Of a stretch of 64,000 nt of DNA, positions 32,431-44,026 are shown in pieces (position 1 is the stretch's first letter; each line of letters starts with the position of its first letter). The notes under the pieces are model-generated. The model was not told the DNA's origin, ran no database searches, and saw nothing but the letters and a program-made list of their open reading frames with translations. A program made the translations under genes and the position numbers. The DNA lies in the NCBI GenBank assembly GCA_963920525.1, contig OY986435.1, forward strand, positions 268,178,299 to 268,242,298, read 5' to 3'. The stretch is from Dichetophora obliterata (lineage: Eukaryota; Arthropoda; Insecta; Diptera; Sciomyzidae).

Positions 32431-34100
32431 TTTTTGTTCTTCTTCGTTGAGCTTTAAGGATTACTTTTGTTGAAAGTCTTTAAAAATCCTTTGAGAATTC
32501 TGTAGAATTTTCTATTGAGTATTGAATTGTGGGAAGGGGTGGACGAAAAAGGCCACAAAATTATGTAGAACATGAAATATTTTTTGATATTCCTTCGGAG
32601 TGACCATAAGTGGGCCATTTAACTTAAGTAAGCTATGAAATGAGTTTGAAAACTTTAGGGAATTTCTAATGTTGTGCAATATTCATTAGCCGATCAATTA
32701 CCCTATTTTAGATTGATTTGAAAAATAAAGGAATAAGAAAACATTTTCGAAACGAAAATAAAGTTGTAGATGTTGGGGATGTTGATTGATTGGTCGGCTC
32801 CTTTCACCAAGCTGAATAATGAAAAAAAAAAAAGAAATAAATGCAATAATCTCTATTTTCACAAAAGGTTAAGGACAATTTGTTAAAACGATAAAATATT
32901 TTTGGAATAATCTTTACTCAAAAGGTAACTCCTTAACCCTGCTTTGATAACCTTATTGGAAGTCGCTCAAAAATTAACCATACGTGTCATCACACGTGTC
33001 ATTGTTTACATGGCTTAATGTTATGTTAATAGCAAATAAACAATTTTATTTTTGTACTTGCATGGCTTATTACATATGCCCTTTTTATTCAAACACGTTT
33101 TATTATTAATTATTTAAAAATGAGATTAAAAACTTACAGTAAAAGAATTTCACGAGAGAGAGAGAAAGAAAACAAAAAATTAAGAAAGCACACGTCTCGC
33201 AGACGTAGTTTATCAAAGCAAGGTTAAGACAAATAACATGATGTTTTTTTGTTTATTAACGTAGGTATTATTCTTCACCTTACCGCAACAACGATCAAAC
33301 AAGGTAAACGGTATTGAAATTTCGACCTTTATGAATGAAAATTTGGATTGCAAATCCTATCCTCCAATCAGAGAGTAAAGATGTTTTTTCGGGAGTTTGA
33401 AGATGAGTCTGTATGCAGGGCATAATTAGCAAGGTACTACCTTTTTCTCTTCAAAAGGAAATCATAGCCGGTCAAAAACAACTGTTAGTGAAACGAAGTG
33501 ACAATTGAAGAAAGTGGCAAAAACTAACATTACAAAAATTCAGTGGTCGCATTCAGCGAAGTCAACAGTTTACTACAGTTGTGCTGTTAAATTAATTAAC
33601 ACAGAAAAAACGCTGCAAATTTGAGTGTGAAACCTTTGCAATAAAATTATTTAAATAATTTAACATTTAAATTCAATAACTTACAACTTTTAAGCTACTT
33701 TTGCTAGCAATTTTAGCTACAGGCTCAAAACTCTTCTGGCAGCACTGTTCGCATCAGTTGACTCCACTGAATGCGGCCATTAAGAATTGTGAGAGCTCTC
33801 TTTGTGAGTATATTTTTTGACAGGAGATGGTTTTTGACAACCAACTGTCAATGCTACCTGGGTAATTATTCCATGGTGTGTATCTATCTATGTACAATTG
33901 ATGGGTTCTGTGTTCCATACGTTTTTTTAACACATTCTAGAACCTCCTTGCGTAGCCAGATTTTGAATTCTGGATTTAATATGACAACATAGGACTAACA
34001 AAAGTCCAGAAAATTCTCTCTACGCCAATAGGTTTTTTACATTTTATGCAGACTTGGCGCGTGTTTCTTCTTTGATGCATAGCACAACACATCGCTTATT
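32431..34100. other. AT-rich DNA without recognised features
   Basis: Short frames only. A GA-rich tract is at about 33152-33170. Confidence 0.4.
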
Positions 34101-34103
34101 TAC

Positions 34104-34496
34104 TTGAAGACCGTCCTAACTCAGAAACCAAAAATAACTGTTATTAAACAATTTATTGATAGCGATAATCGTCGTAGGCGGTTCCTGGTTTTTAGACCTC
34201 AACAATATTTGGGGAGCAAAGTTCCTCATCAATATTCTGAAAAAAGTGCCTTCTTTTGGGTTTGCTCACAAAACCAGGCTTGCTTTGTAAAAACAAGTAA
34301 AGTCAAGGGCAGCTACATCTATTATATTAAAAAAAAAATTGCCAAAGGCCAACAAAATTTTCCTCTTTTTGCTGAATACTGCGACAACATTCTGCCCATC
34401 GTGTCCACTCCGCTCTTTGTTTTATTATCAAACATAATTATTTACGGTTTTTTTTTTGTCCCGGAAATAGTTGCATCCGGGACAAAAAGTGTGTAG
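34104..34496 (+). CDS. 130-codon frame with a FLYWCH-like segment
   Basis: The open frame starts with TTG. The part IKQFIDSDNRRRRFLVF, then Y, then FWVCSQNQACFVKTSKVKGS has the spacing of a FLYWCH zinc finger: Phe-Leu, a Tyr, Trp-x-Cys and a second Cys. The closing His-x-His pair is not visible. In flies such fingers occur in alternative exons of mod(mdg4) and in some transposon proteins. The frame then runs into hydrophobic low-complexity sequence. This could be a decayed exon or chance; I lean towards a remnant. Confidence 0.25.
   Translation: MKTVLTQKPKITVIKQFIDSDNRRRRFLVFRPQQYLGSKVPHQYSEKSAFFWVCSQNQACFVKTSKVKGSYIYYIKKKIAKGQQNFPLFAEYCDNILPIVSTPLFVLLSNIIIYGFFFVPEIVASGTKSV
34453..34488. repeat. 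perfect 13-bp hairpin
   Basis: TTTTTGTCCCGGA and TCCGGGACAAAAA are exact inverted copies separated by 10 bp. It could be the tip of a small inverted-repeat element or a transcript hairpin. Confidence 0.8.
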
Positions 34497-34499
34497 TCG

Positions 34500-35570
34500 A
34501 GAGAGCAAAATCACGGCTCTATTTTTAGCAGAGACATGATAGCACATTGTAGCGTTTTTGCAAAATCCAAATAAACGTGAATGCTCATCTCGAGTTCGTG
34601 ACTGTTTCAATTAATTTAGTGCATACGTTTTATATTTTTACTATACCCACAACAAACATTTTCTAATTTGCTAGCGCTCCTTTGGCGATGACAGCGTAGT
34701 GAAAAAATTATCCATTATTACCTTTCTTTCGAAGCCTTTGTATGGAGCAACCAAGTCCTTTACAACTCGCTCGCCTTGGTTTTTTTCCCGCACATTGCCA
34801 TCTTTTTTAGTATAAATTTCCACCAGAGTGGATAGTAGCTGTAAGAATCACAGGCCCACCAGATTTGTATTCCCAATTTCGCTGGCTTAGATGGCATGTA
34901 TTGGGTAAATCTAGGCTGTTTCCTATATGAAAATAATTGCTCATCTTATTATTATGAGCATTATTATGCTCATGCCCAATTGAGCTTTGTCTTTTTCTTG
35001 GTGAGAAGCTCCAGAAACGTGTTAATCAAAAGTTAGGAATCGCAAAATGTCTAAAAACCTATTGCGAGACATGGTTGCGCGATACAGTGGGTTAGCATTT
35101 TTGTTCCAGATTTCAGTTACTGGTTCCTGACTTGAAATATGTCAGCCAGCGAAAAGCAATACTCCGACAAAAGCTAGCAGTTCATCATTCATGATTGGTT
35201 ACCATGATCACCTTGTAGAGGTGGGTAACTCAGTGCTGTGCTATGGCACTGTGCTGACTCCCTGAAGTGTGTAATGTGTGCTAGCACACTACGTTGACTC
35301 ACATAGTGGCACAATAGCACGCAATGAACAGAGCTTTGACGAACTTTTGAGCTTAAAGTTACTTTTGTATGCTGTGTTGGGATGAATAGCAGAGTGTTGT
35401 GCTAAGCTTCTTCACTGATACTCATTGGTTATCGCTACTGTGCACTGCATTACTTACATGTTGTAAGTTTTTGCTAGTACAGTTAATTTTGCTTTTACTT
35501 TGGTTTACTTGCAATAATTGACAATATGCAATTTCTGAATATTGTAAACAAATCAATAGAAAAGGGTGTC
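34500..35570. other. no genes seen; GTGCTG-rich segment at 35220-35420
   Basis: The stretch GAGGTGGGTAACTCAGTGCT (about 35218) and the following GCAC/GTGC words resemble a hAT-type terminus, but no inverted partner was found. Confidence 0.35.
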
Positions 35571-35576
35571 AGCACT

Positions 35577-36101
35577 CTATTTGTTATCCACACTTTTGTG
35601 AGTGTGCTGACACACAAAGGTGCACATGTTCTGGTGAGTCAACACACAAAAAATTGTGCTATTAACCGCCTCTATCACCTTGGTTTCTCTGCATTTCATT
35701 GAGAATACACGAACTTTTTTGTTAGAATGCCCACATACTAGGTCTCTTATAGGACCATTGCCAAAATTTGAAAGATTTTTTGTCTCTGGATTTGGACCCA
35801 TAAACCCTTTATCTCGAAGTATGTTACGAGCTGCTTGGCGACAATGGGTTAACGATGCTTACACCAGCTTGTAATGTCTTTAAAAAAACTGTTTTTATCA
35901 GAACTCGCTGCTATTTGCACAGTTGGGCTTTCTCCTTCATCGCTGTCCATCTCGTCATTTGTCTCCACTTCGAACTGTCCCACTTCCATATCTGAGTCCA
36001 CATTTTATTCGATACATAAATCCATATCGTTCCCATCCTCATTCTCAAGTAATGCATGTTCTTTATCCGGTTCAAAGTCAGCTTCAATTCAATTGCGATA
36101 A
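35577..36101 (-). pseudogene. broken unknown protein with acidic middle
   Basis: On the minus strand a frame from about 36085 reads ENEDGNDMDLCIE, stop, NVDSDMEVGQFEVETNDEMD, then SDKNSFFKDITSWC. After a frameshift it continues as CRQAARNILRDKGFMGPNPE and NLSNFGNGPIRDLVCGHSNK down to 35577. The codon-like sequence with one stop and one shift suggests a decayed transposon or host gene. I do not recognise the family. Confidence 0.35.
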
Positions 36102-36109
36102 TATGCATA

Positions 36110-36940
36110 TAATATTTTTCATGCTATCCTAATATGCTTGAGTAAAAGCTCAAAAAGTTTTGACATCGATGAAAGTTTAGCGATAGGCCTATAGTTGTTA
36201 ATATCATTCCTACAACATTTTCAAGCCTATAACCTATGGAAACAAAAAGTAACAGTGTAACAGTACACAGTAAAATATATGAGCATAAATTTTATATTAT
36301 TTGCTATACATATAAATCTAAACCAAAAATGTTTTAAAAGTTATGCCATCAAATCTTATAAATTTTTCTGGACCATTTTTCTCGTCAGACCAATCGAAAC
36401 CACTATATTTTTAAATTTCCCGATTTTGGTGAATTTTTTTCTTTCGAACCAGAATATATTTTGATTTACACATGAAATCCATATAAAATTTTGAAATTAT
36501 ATTTGTTTTATTATTTTTTTAATATTGAGTGATATAAAATTTATAAATTATTTGGAATAAAAAAAGTTTATACCACTTAAATGTTATAAAAAAAATAATA
36601 AAATTTACCCTCAAATTTTTTACTGTGAACGAATATTTACGGAAGTGAAAGAAGAGATCGAGTTAAGCAAAAAATCGTATGGGAGAGGGGTCTATTTTCA
36701 CACCCTTAAGAGTTACGGGGATAGTTGGTATTTCATGACTTTGAATCATATTATTGTTTCTAGTAGAACAAATAAGAAGTACATTTTTTTTACTGTAAGT
36801 ATTGAAAAAATCTGAAAAAATCCGGAAAAAATCATCCGGAAATCTATTTTTTACTTTGTTGGAGTAGCTGATTGATTAAGGTTTTGATATAGTTGGGATT
36901 AGAAAGTATATCCGCTCGTATTTTAAAATCGTTAGTGGTA
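36110..36940. other. AT-rich DNA; part related to the 3505-4300 repeat
   Basis: The words GCAAAAAATCGTATGGGAGA and GGTCTATTTTCACACCC at about 36668-36705 match, with differences, those near 3565-3600. No gene is supported. Confidence 0.4.
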
Positions 36941-36945
36941 CCTAT

Positions 36946-37620
36946 CAGAGCTGTAAAAGAATGCAATCATTTGTGATTTTAAATCATGTGATTTATATTC
37001 AAAATGAATGCAATCATTTTTCCAAACCATTGAATGTGATTTGAAATTTCAAATCACAATCAATGATTTGAAAAAGTGATTGCATTCATTTTTTCAAATC
37101 ATTGATTGTGATTTAAAATTTCAAGTCCCAATCAATGATTTGATTGGGAAATTATTGACTGCATTCACGATATTGCATTCATTTATTTAAATCATTGAAA
37201 ACAGTCACTGTTATCTCAATAATATAATGTTTTAAAATGTCAGTGTGAAGTAAGTAAGATATTTTTTACTAAACAGTGTGTTTGGATCAATGCTTCAATC
37301 CGGCTTCGATTGAGTCCTTGGGACAAAATGAGAAAACACATTTTATAGCCATTTTAAAATCTCTTTTAAAATCTCAATCAATGATTTGAAAAAATGATTG
37401 CATTCTTTTTTTCAAATCATTGATTGGGACTTGAAATTTCAAATCACAATCAATGATTTGAAAAAAAGAATGCAATCATTTTTTCATATCATTGATTGAG
37501 ATTTTAAATTTTACATCACAATCAATGATTTGAAAAAATGAATGCTAACAATTTTTAAAATCATTGATTGGGAATTAAATGATTTTAAATAACAAATGAA
37601 TGCATTCTTTTACAGCTCTG
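36946..37620. mobile_element. hAT-type MITE with internal palindromic array
   Basis: The ends are inverted copies of CAGAGCTGTAAAAGAATGCA. GTACCTAT flanks both sides as a perfect 8-bp duplication (36938-36945, 37621-37628). CAG termini and an 8-bp duplication are hAT signatures. Inside are many alternating CAATCAATGATTTGAAAAA and inverse units, so almost the whole element can fold on itself. It has no coding capacity. Confidence 0.9.
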
Positions 37621-37682
37621 GTACCTATATCTGTAGTCTCTGAGAAATCAGGATTAATATATACATATGGAAAAAATATATA

Positions 37683-38613
37683 CAGCGTGAATCAAAATAA
37701 ATGTCGCACTTGTTTTATGCCATAAATCAAAAGCACTGCATAAACTTTATTAAAAAAATTTTGGTTTTTTATTTTAAGCATTCTTTATATCTCTTCATCA
37801 TTAAATTCGAATCTTTCACCATTAATTCTTTTTAAAAATGCAAAATAATTTGTGAAAGACGAGCATCCGGCACGCATCTGGTTTTCAGGTATATCATCTG
37901 ATATTTTCATTAATCGTCGCTTAAATTTACCTACCGTCATGTGTTTATGTTCGTTAATTTGCTCAGCATTATACCCCAAATAGAAAAGTCCAGGAGGGTT
38001 TAGGTAAGGAGACAACGGAGGCCATTCGTCAACAGAAATAAAACATGACACATTTGCTCTGCACCACCCTTGAACGATTTTTGCCTTGTGTGCTGGAAAA
38101 GAATCTTGCTGAAAACAAAAGTGACCCTCTCTGTAAATTTGCTTGACATGCGGCATAATACAGTTCTTTAAAACATGTTCTAAGTATTATTCCGAATTAT
38201 TTTAACGCCTTTTTCGATAAAAAGAAGGAGCAGATTGCCTTTTTTGGAGAAAGCGCCCCAAACCATGACTGACGAAACATTTTGAAATCTGTTAATGGTT
38301 TTTTTTTTCTGTAGAAATTTCTGCCATGCAAGCTGCGTACAATCTATCATTTTGCGAGTTATGGCTTGCTTGCAAAAACTAGAGTTTTTCGACGGAAAAT
38401 ATGATACTGCAACCTGCGTGCTAGCGAAGGATCTTAGCACTTACTTCCTTTCGCAATATTATTATTATTATTGACAAAACTTTTGAAACTGTTCATGCAA
38501 TAAGTGTACAATTAGTGCCAGAGTCGTAAAAAAACAACATATGTTTTCCAATGTTGCTTCTTTTTGTGTAAATGGTATTAATATAGGTGCGACAGTTACT
38601 TTGATTCACGCTG
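37683..38613 (-). mobile_element. mariner (maT-like) transposon with internal deletion
   Basis: The ends are inverted: CAGCGTGAATCAAAATAAAT on the left and CAGCGTGAATCAAAGTAACT from the right, with TA on both sides. The left copy reads TGTCGCACTTG after this, the right TGTCGCACCTA. At 931 bp it is shorter than a full mariner. Confidence 0.9.
37785..38440 (-). pseudogene. mariner transposase, frameshifted, third Asp missing
   Basis: Two frames cover the catalytic half. The first (38440-38180) has ITRKMIDCTQLAWQKFL and SSVMVWGAFSKKGN. The second (38156-37785) has FCFQQDSFPAHKAK, with the second catalytic Asp, and WPPLSPYLNPPGLFYLGY. In this family the third Asp follows NP by one residue. Here the position, with 37 residues in between (the DD37D spacing of maT elements), is Gly. 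With the third Asp gone, a frameshift and a missing N-terminal part, the enzyme is dead. It read transposon ends and inserted them at TA. Confidence 0.85.
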
Positions 38614-39585
38614 TATTTCTATTTCCTAGTTTTTTCTTTCTCTTAAAACTAAAAAAGCTCAAGAAATGTGACACACGTTTAAAGCCACATTAATTTCTAG
38701 TCCTTTAAGCCCAACTTTATGAAAATATCTCGAAAATTGTGTTGAAACGACTTAAAAATTTAAATGGGTTATTTTTCATCCATTCGTCACCAAAGGTTTT
38801 AACACTAATACTTTATTTCATTATTATTTCTTGCAAACGTTTTTAGTTTTATAGCAATAGTCTTTACTAAAATTGGTCTGGGTCGGACCAGTTTTATGAG
38901 GGTACCTTATATAAGGGTAATTCTTAAAACCCATGAACTTTTATCATAAACACTCCATTTGAACAAAATACCATACATAACTTTATTTTATCCCAACTAA
39001 AGTCTTCCCTAAAAATGGACTGAATTGATCCATTGTTTGGGATAACCACTATTCAACCCACTTTTATGAACGACTTCACTTGAACATTTTAGTTAACATT
39101 TCTTAGAAAGAGTTTGTCCAAATAAAGATTCTGTATAAAATAGGCTAACTAAGACCTTGTTCTATGTTACCTCAATTTAAGACGAATTTTCAAAACACAA
39201 TTAATTTATTTGCTTACCCAAATTTGGGGTTCATCTTTGAAATCATTTATTAAAAAAATTTAACAATACATAATATTCCAGTAGTACAAGTCTGAAAGAA
39301 ATCTTGAATGAATCAATCACGATTTTCTTCCTCTTTGACGAAGCATGCGGATTTGTTTATACATTTCATTGACGAAAATCTCATATAAAAGTTCCAAATT
39401 CGTGCACTGTTTTAAAGCTTTCTGTTTTCGATGAACGAAAACAAGAGAGATTTGTTAAAGAATTATCGACAAATATAACTCACGCAGTAAGTTTCTTTAA
39501 GAAATCATCATGACATATTCGTGCACGATGCCATGGACTGCAGGGATATGCATATTTTTTATACACAAAAAAAATAAAATGACCT
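38614..39585. other. AT-rich DNA without recognised features
   Basis: Nothing supported on either strand. Confidence 0.4.
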
Positions 39586-39589
39586 TGAA

Positions 39590-40393
39590 AAAGGGATATC
39601 AGTGGCAAAAATACATCGATGTATTTCTTTAATTCGATGCATCGAAATGTACATCGATATGGATGGGATTTTTCAGATATTATTTCGCATCAAATTATGT
39701 TACATATAAGCAAAATCAAATAAAATTTAAAATTAATTAATAAAACTAAGCTAATAATGTTTTTAACGGGCTATTGAATTAGGTAAAAAACTTATTTGTA
39801 AAACCATAGAAATCATAAAATTTAAACTTTTAAGTCATCCAAAACTCTTTTCATTTTTAGGTTTTTTAGAAAATTTCTTGATTGCAGGTCTATCGTTCAT
39901 TTAGTTCGATATTATGTTTTCTCGATATGACTTAAAACGTAATTTAATTTTATATGGAGAAAATGTGAAAGATAATCATAAAAGATGATCATAGATGATC
40001 ATAGCCTAAAAAAATCAAAATTACTGAAGGAAATTGTTTCATTTGTAAAACTTAATCTGTTTTAATGAGATTATATAAAGACAAGTTGTTTTGTGGACAA
40101 TTTTTATGTGTTCTATTAAGTTTGACGTATTTCCGGCACTCTTTATATTCTTTTTGCACAAAAAACAATTCGCGTTGTTTTCCCTGCGTTGCTCAAAAAA
40201 CATCCAAAGCACATTTTTTGGAACCATATCAAATTTTTGGTCAAACTGACTTCTCTTTTCTTTTTTTTCACAATTGAAAAACTGAAATGTTGGTTCGATG
40301 CATCGACTATTTTTAAATCGAGTGGATAATTTTCGATGCATCGAAGCAAAACATCGATATTTTCGATGCATCGATGTTTTCCGATATCCCGAC
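39590..40393 (-). mobile_element. hAT-like deletion derivative with BED finger
   Basis: Approximate ends are GGGATATCAGTGGC at 39594 and, inverted, GGGATATCGGAAAAC at about 40390. Both are followed inward by CATCGATG-type palindromes (TCGATGCATCGA). The target duplication is not clear. The gene start is kept, but most of the transposase is missing. Confidence 0.5.
40039..40371 (-). pseudogene. BED-type zinc finger of a hAT transposase, N-terminal fragment
   Basis: The frame has VLWMFFEQ, then CFLCKKNIKSAGNTSNLIEH, ending IKIVH: the BED finger pattern W..F, C-x2-C and H-x4-H. BED fingers bind transposon ends and sit at the N-terminus of many hAT transposases, where SAGNTSNL is a common wording. 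After the finger the frame soon loses meaning and the element ends, so the catalytic domain has been deleted. The upstream residues come from the terminal palindromes, and the true start may be later than 40371. Confidence 0.7.
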
Positions 40394-40621
40394 TTTAAAA
40401 CCTACATCAGAAAGAAAGCAATAATTAGCATTGGCATCTGTACTTTCTTCTAATATATATGACAATAAATCTTTTTGATAATTTTCTTTTGTTTTTACAA
40501 TATATTTGTTTGAAGTAATGAGAGGATCCGAATTAATCAGTAATCAATTTTCCTTTGAATTTTTCTTATATTATTTCAATTCATTTTCATTTATTAATCA
40601 ATGGAATATATTCCTTGCTGA

Positions 40622-40890
40622 CTAGACTAGGGAAACCATTGTTCTTCTATTTACAAGTGATTTTAAATTAATAAATTTACAACGAGCTTCGTAAGAGGGC
40701 AAAAGATGAGTAAAGGTAAAAGAACGAAGTGCAAATTTAAGATATTTACGTTGGACGCGTTCCAAACGATTTATATGAGTATCATAGTACGGGTTCCAAA
40801 TAAAGCTCGCATATTCTAATCTAGACCTCACCAGACTTGTGTAAAGAATTTAAAGCGTATATGGATCAGAAAATTCATAACTATTGCGCT
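40622..40890 (-). pseudogene. jockey-like LINE fragment, ORF2 C-terminus
   Basis: SRLEYASFIWNPYYDTHINR, LERVQRKYLKFAL and NLKSLVNRRTMVSL match the C-terminal region of the LINE fragment at 25700-26568 (YASFVWCPFHSGHINRLERV). Upstream on the minus strand the frame degrades. No tail is visible. Confidence 0.75.
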
Positions 40891-40899
40891 TAATAAATG

Positions 40900-41615
40900 C
40901 ATTAAGTGCGACCTAATGGATATTTTCTACATTCCTTATGACTAGATTCTAATCTAAACACGCAGATAAAAGTCCAATTGGTAAATTAAAATGTTTCATT
41001 TTTTCACATCTATGGATCAATATTTGGTAGATAGCTATTGGAATATTATATCAGAGATAAATATTGACATATATTTAAAAGCATCTGTTAGAGGTTTACT
41101 GAACCTTGTAGTATATATTTTTTGCCACTTGACAGAGCCTTGGTTTCAGAATCAAACTGAAATTTAATTTAACAGATATGCATATTTGTTATTTCAAACA
41201 CCATTCCAATATTTGAAAATACCTTCTGGCAGTATTGACATCGCCTCTTTTTACTTTGTGCAATATTATTTTTTAAAAAGTGTACGTTCGTTAAGTTTGT
41301 AATATTAATTTTTTTGGATAAATAAGTATGGAAAAAAAAGTCGGGTTAGACCAATTTTACGCATGCAGATATTTTTGTACAAAACTTAGCCCGATCCCAA
41401 TTACTCACAACTTAAATGTTCTCTCTCTAACTCATATATAAACCCAGCAAAAACTTCGCTTACAAGTAATGCCTAAAATAATCTAGATAACGTCAATAAT
41501 CACTTACCTTTTGGCTTACAGAATGCATTACTTTAACATAGGCATGTCACTGGCGGTAGGCGATTGCAATTTCACATACCAGAGAAGCACTTTTGCATAT
41601 GCATACCGAAGGCGG
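40900..41615. other. no features recognised
   Basis: AT-rich and without a supported gene or terminal repeat. Confidence 0.4.
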
Positions 41616-41625
41616 ATAAATAATA

Positions 41626-42041
41626 GAGGTATTCACGGGTTGTTGCGATTTGCAAGAGTGTGAAAATGCAAGATAATTTCCGCACTAACGCGTGAACATC
41701 AATATTGCAACTTAATTATGCAATAAAATTAAATGTCAAATTAACAGTAAATATATTGCCACCTTATTTCAAAATCATAAAAAGTTATTGAAATCTGCGT
41801 ACAAATATAACCTTTTTAAAGTTTTACCCAGGTGGCAACTACGTTCGAAAACAACCAAAACATGAATCATCTGTTTAGCATCACTGCTTGTGCGTTCTCG
41901 CAATTGGTTTGAGCAGTGCGTAATTCAAGAAAAGTTGCAAAATTGCTTCCAATGTGTTTGTTGTTAGAATGATGCGAAAGTTCGCAATCATGCATTTTCG
42001 CATCGTCGCAACTGCGTTTTGCATCCACCCGTGAATACCCC
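41626..42041. mobile_element. 416-bp MITE with GGTATTCACGGGT ends
   Basis: The inverted ends share GGTATTCACGGGT, continue with related GATTTGCA or GGATGCA words, and include GAAAATGCA about 45-50 bp in. TAATA flanks both sides (41621-41625, 42042-42046). It encodes nothing. Confidence 0.8.
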
Positions 42042-42046
42042 TAATA

Positions 42047-42915
42047 TCTTATGCGCAAGTCATTTTAGAATTGGTACAGAGAACTTATTAAAGAAGCAAA
42101 TAATTTACTGTTGGCATTACTTGATTCTTACAAAGAACAAAGAAAACAAAAATAAACAAATGTTATTATGAGGCATTAAAGTCTGCATTACTTTAAACAA
42201 AAAGTTATAGCTTTTTGGGCTTTAAGTATTATGTAATGCGTTAAATAGGCGAATATTAAGTAAAGGCTTTACAAAATTATAAAAATGTTTTGCTGGGACA
42301 CTTCGAGTAGCATTTAAATGTTGAGTGCTTTATGGAAAGAGGTTGTGTTTATGGGCGGACTACGTCTATTTCTTGAATATTTCGCAGTTTCGATGCAACA
42401 TTCACATTCTTTGGGTCTATATAGACATGTGTACCAAATTTAATGTAATTATCTCAACTCCTTCCGATAATACTTCGCTTACGGACTACATCTTTTCAGG
42501 TGTGACATGTTTGGGAGTAAGTTATACAAAAAAATTATACAAAAAAAAAAAGCAATTAAAAACTTACAAAAATAAGAAATACTTATTGCAGTACTAGCAT
42601 TACTTCTTTCGGTTTGTCAAAAATAAAATTTTTCTATGTTTATTACAAAAAAATTCTCTACGAAAAATTACTTAAAAAACCATGTCAAAATCACACCCCT
42701 ATCTTCTTTTCCCTATATCTTCTAAATAAATTCATAAGTTTTCATGAATCCATTGAGTCCCCCCACTAATTTTTTTATTGTTGTTCAGGTAATTTCGCCA
42801 GATTTAACCCCAATACACACTGCGGTATGACTTTTGATTTTAAAATGATTGTTATTCTTATGTAAGTATTTTTTTGCATTGAAGCGTATTTGTATTCTCA
42901 AAGTATATACTTTGT
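42047..42915. other. no features recognised
   Basis: The 90-residue frame at 42325-42597 ends in low-complexity Lys and is probably chance. Confidence 0.35.
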
Positions 42916-42916
42916 T

Positions 42917-43200
42917 GGACTTTGTAACGTAGTGAAGAGTACGCTAGACTATCAACTCAGAGGTCCCCGGTTCGTATCCGGGTTCGGGCATGGTTCTTTT
43001 CACTTTCTTTGTTCTTTACTACATTTAAGAATAATTGGAACAAAAAATCCACAGCTAAATTGTGAAAAATGTGGAATTAAAGGGGAGAAAACAACTGCGG
43101 TCAGGAAATACTTGCCTATATTAAGGCATAATCCTAGCCTCGGCTATAAGCAATTTAAATTGTCTTTTACGTATGGGTCCAATCAATTCTTCCTCTAATA
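42917..43200 (+). repeat. tRNA-derived SINE, diverged copy
   Basis: The head GTAACGTAGTGAAGAGTACG, then CTAGACTATCAACTCAGAGG and CCGGTTCGTATCCGGG, parallels the SINE head at 14635-14706. It too is followed by CATGGT and a pyrimidine-rich segment. The acceptor stem does not form. The right end is uncertain. Confidence 0.55.
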
Positions 43201-44020
43201 AAACATCCCTTTACTTTCAAGTCAAAGATGTTTGTATAAGACGCATGCCTTAGTTCTTTGATTAAAAAAAAATTAATTAATTTTCTTTTAATTTTTTTTT
43301 TATTATTTCTTTTTTTATTATTTTTTTACATGTGCGACTCAAAGTCACATCGCAGTAAGGTACGTTACAAAATGACGCAGTAGGATTAGGAATAAGGAAA
43401 AATTATTTTAAATTTGTAAATAGTGTTCTATTTCAATAGTGTTCTATTATTTAACAATTTCTCAAAATAATTTTTGGATTATAGTCCGTTCAATAACGTT
43501 TCTAACGGCAGTTCAAACTTAAAATTTGGTTAAGCATTCCATTTGTTAGTCAAAAAATATTTGTGATTAGAAGTTAAAATTAACCTTATCTTTTAATTGT
43601 GATTATACCAGCTTAAAGGAAAGAATTTTCTAAAATTTTCAAATGCTGTTTTTCGAAATCAATTACCTTACCGCAAGGGATGGAACCCCAAACTACCAAA
43701 ATTTACTAAAAATTATTTTTAAATTAAAGTGGGTTTAATTACCTTTCCAACGGTAGTTCAAACTTAACATTTGGTTAAAAAGTGTTTTGCCAATTTTTGT
43801 CTATTTTGTGCACCCCGTAACTCCGCTAAAAATGACACCAAACTTTTTTTCTTCAAATAAATTTTTTATTTCCATTTATGATGCTCCATACAAAATTAGA
43901 CTCAAATCGGATAAGGTCATTCTGTATTTTTTATTTTTCTGGTACGTTTTAAATGGAATTGCTGACACATAAAAAATTTAAAAAATAAAATCTGTTGTTG
44001 CTATTTACTCTCAACGTTGG
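43201..44020. other. AT-rich DNA without recognised features
   Basis: Two similar phrases, 'taacggcagttcaaacttaa.atttggtta' at about 43503 and 43750, mark an old direct repeat. No gene is supported. Confidence 0.4.
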
Positions 44021-44026
44021 AACATA

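Noticed and set aside
35218..35670. hAT element beginning GAGGTGGGTAACTCAG
   Set aside because: The start looks right, but no inverted right end or 8-bp duplication could be found.
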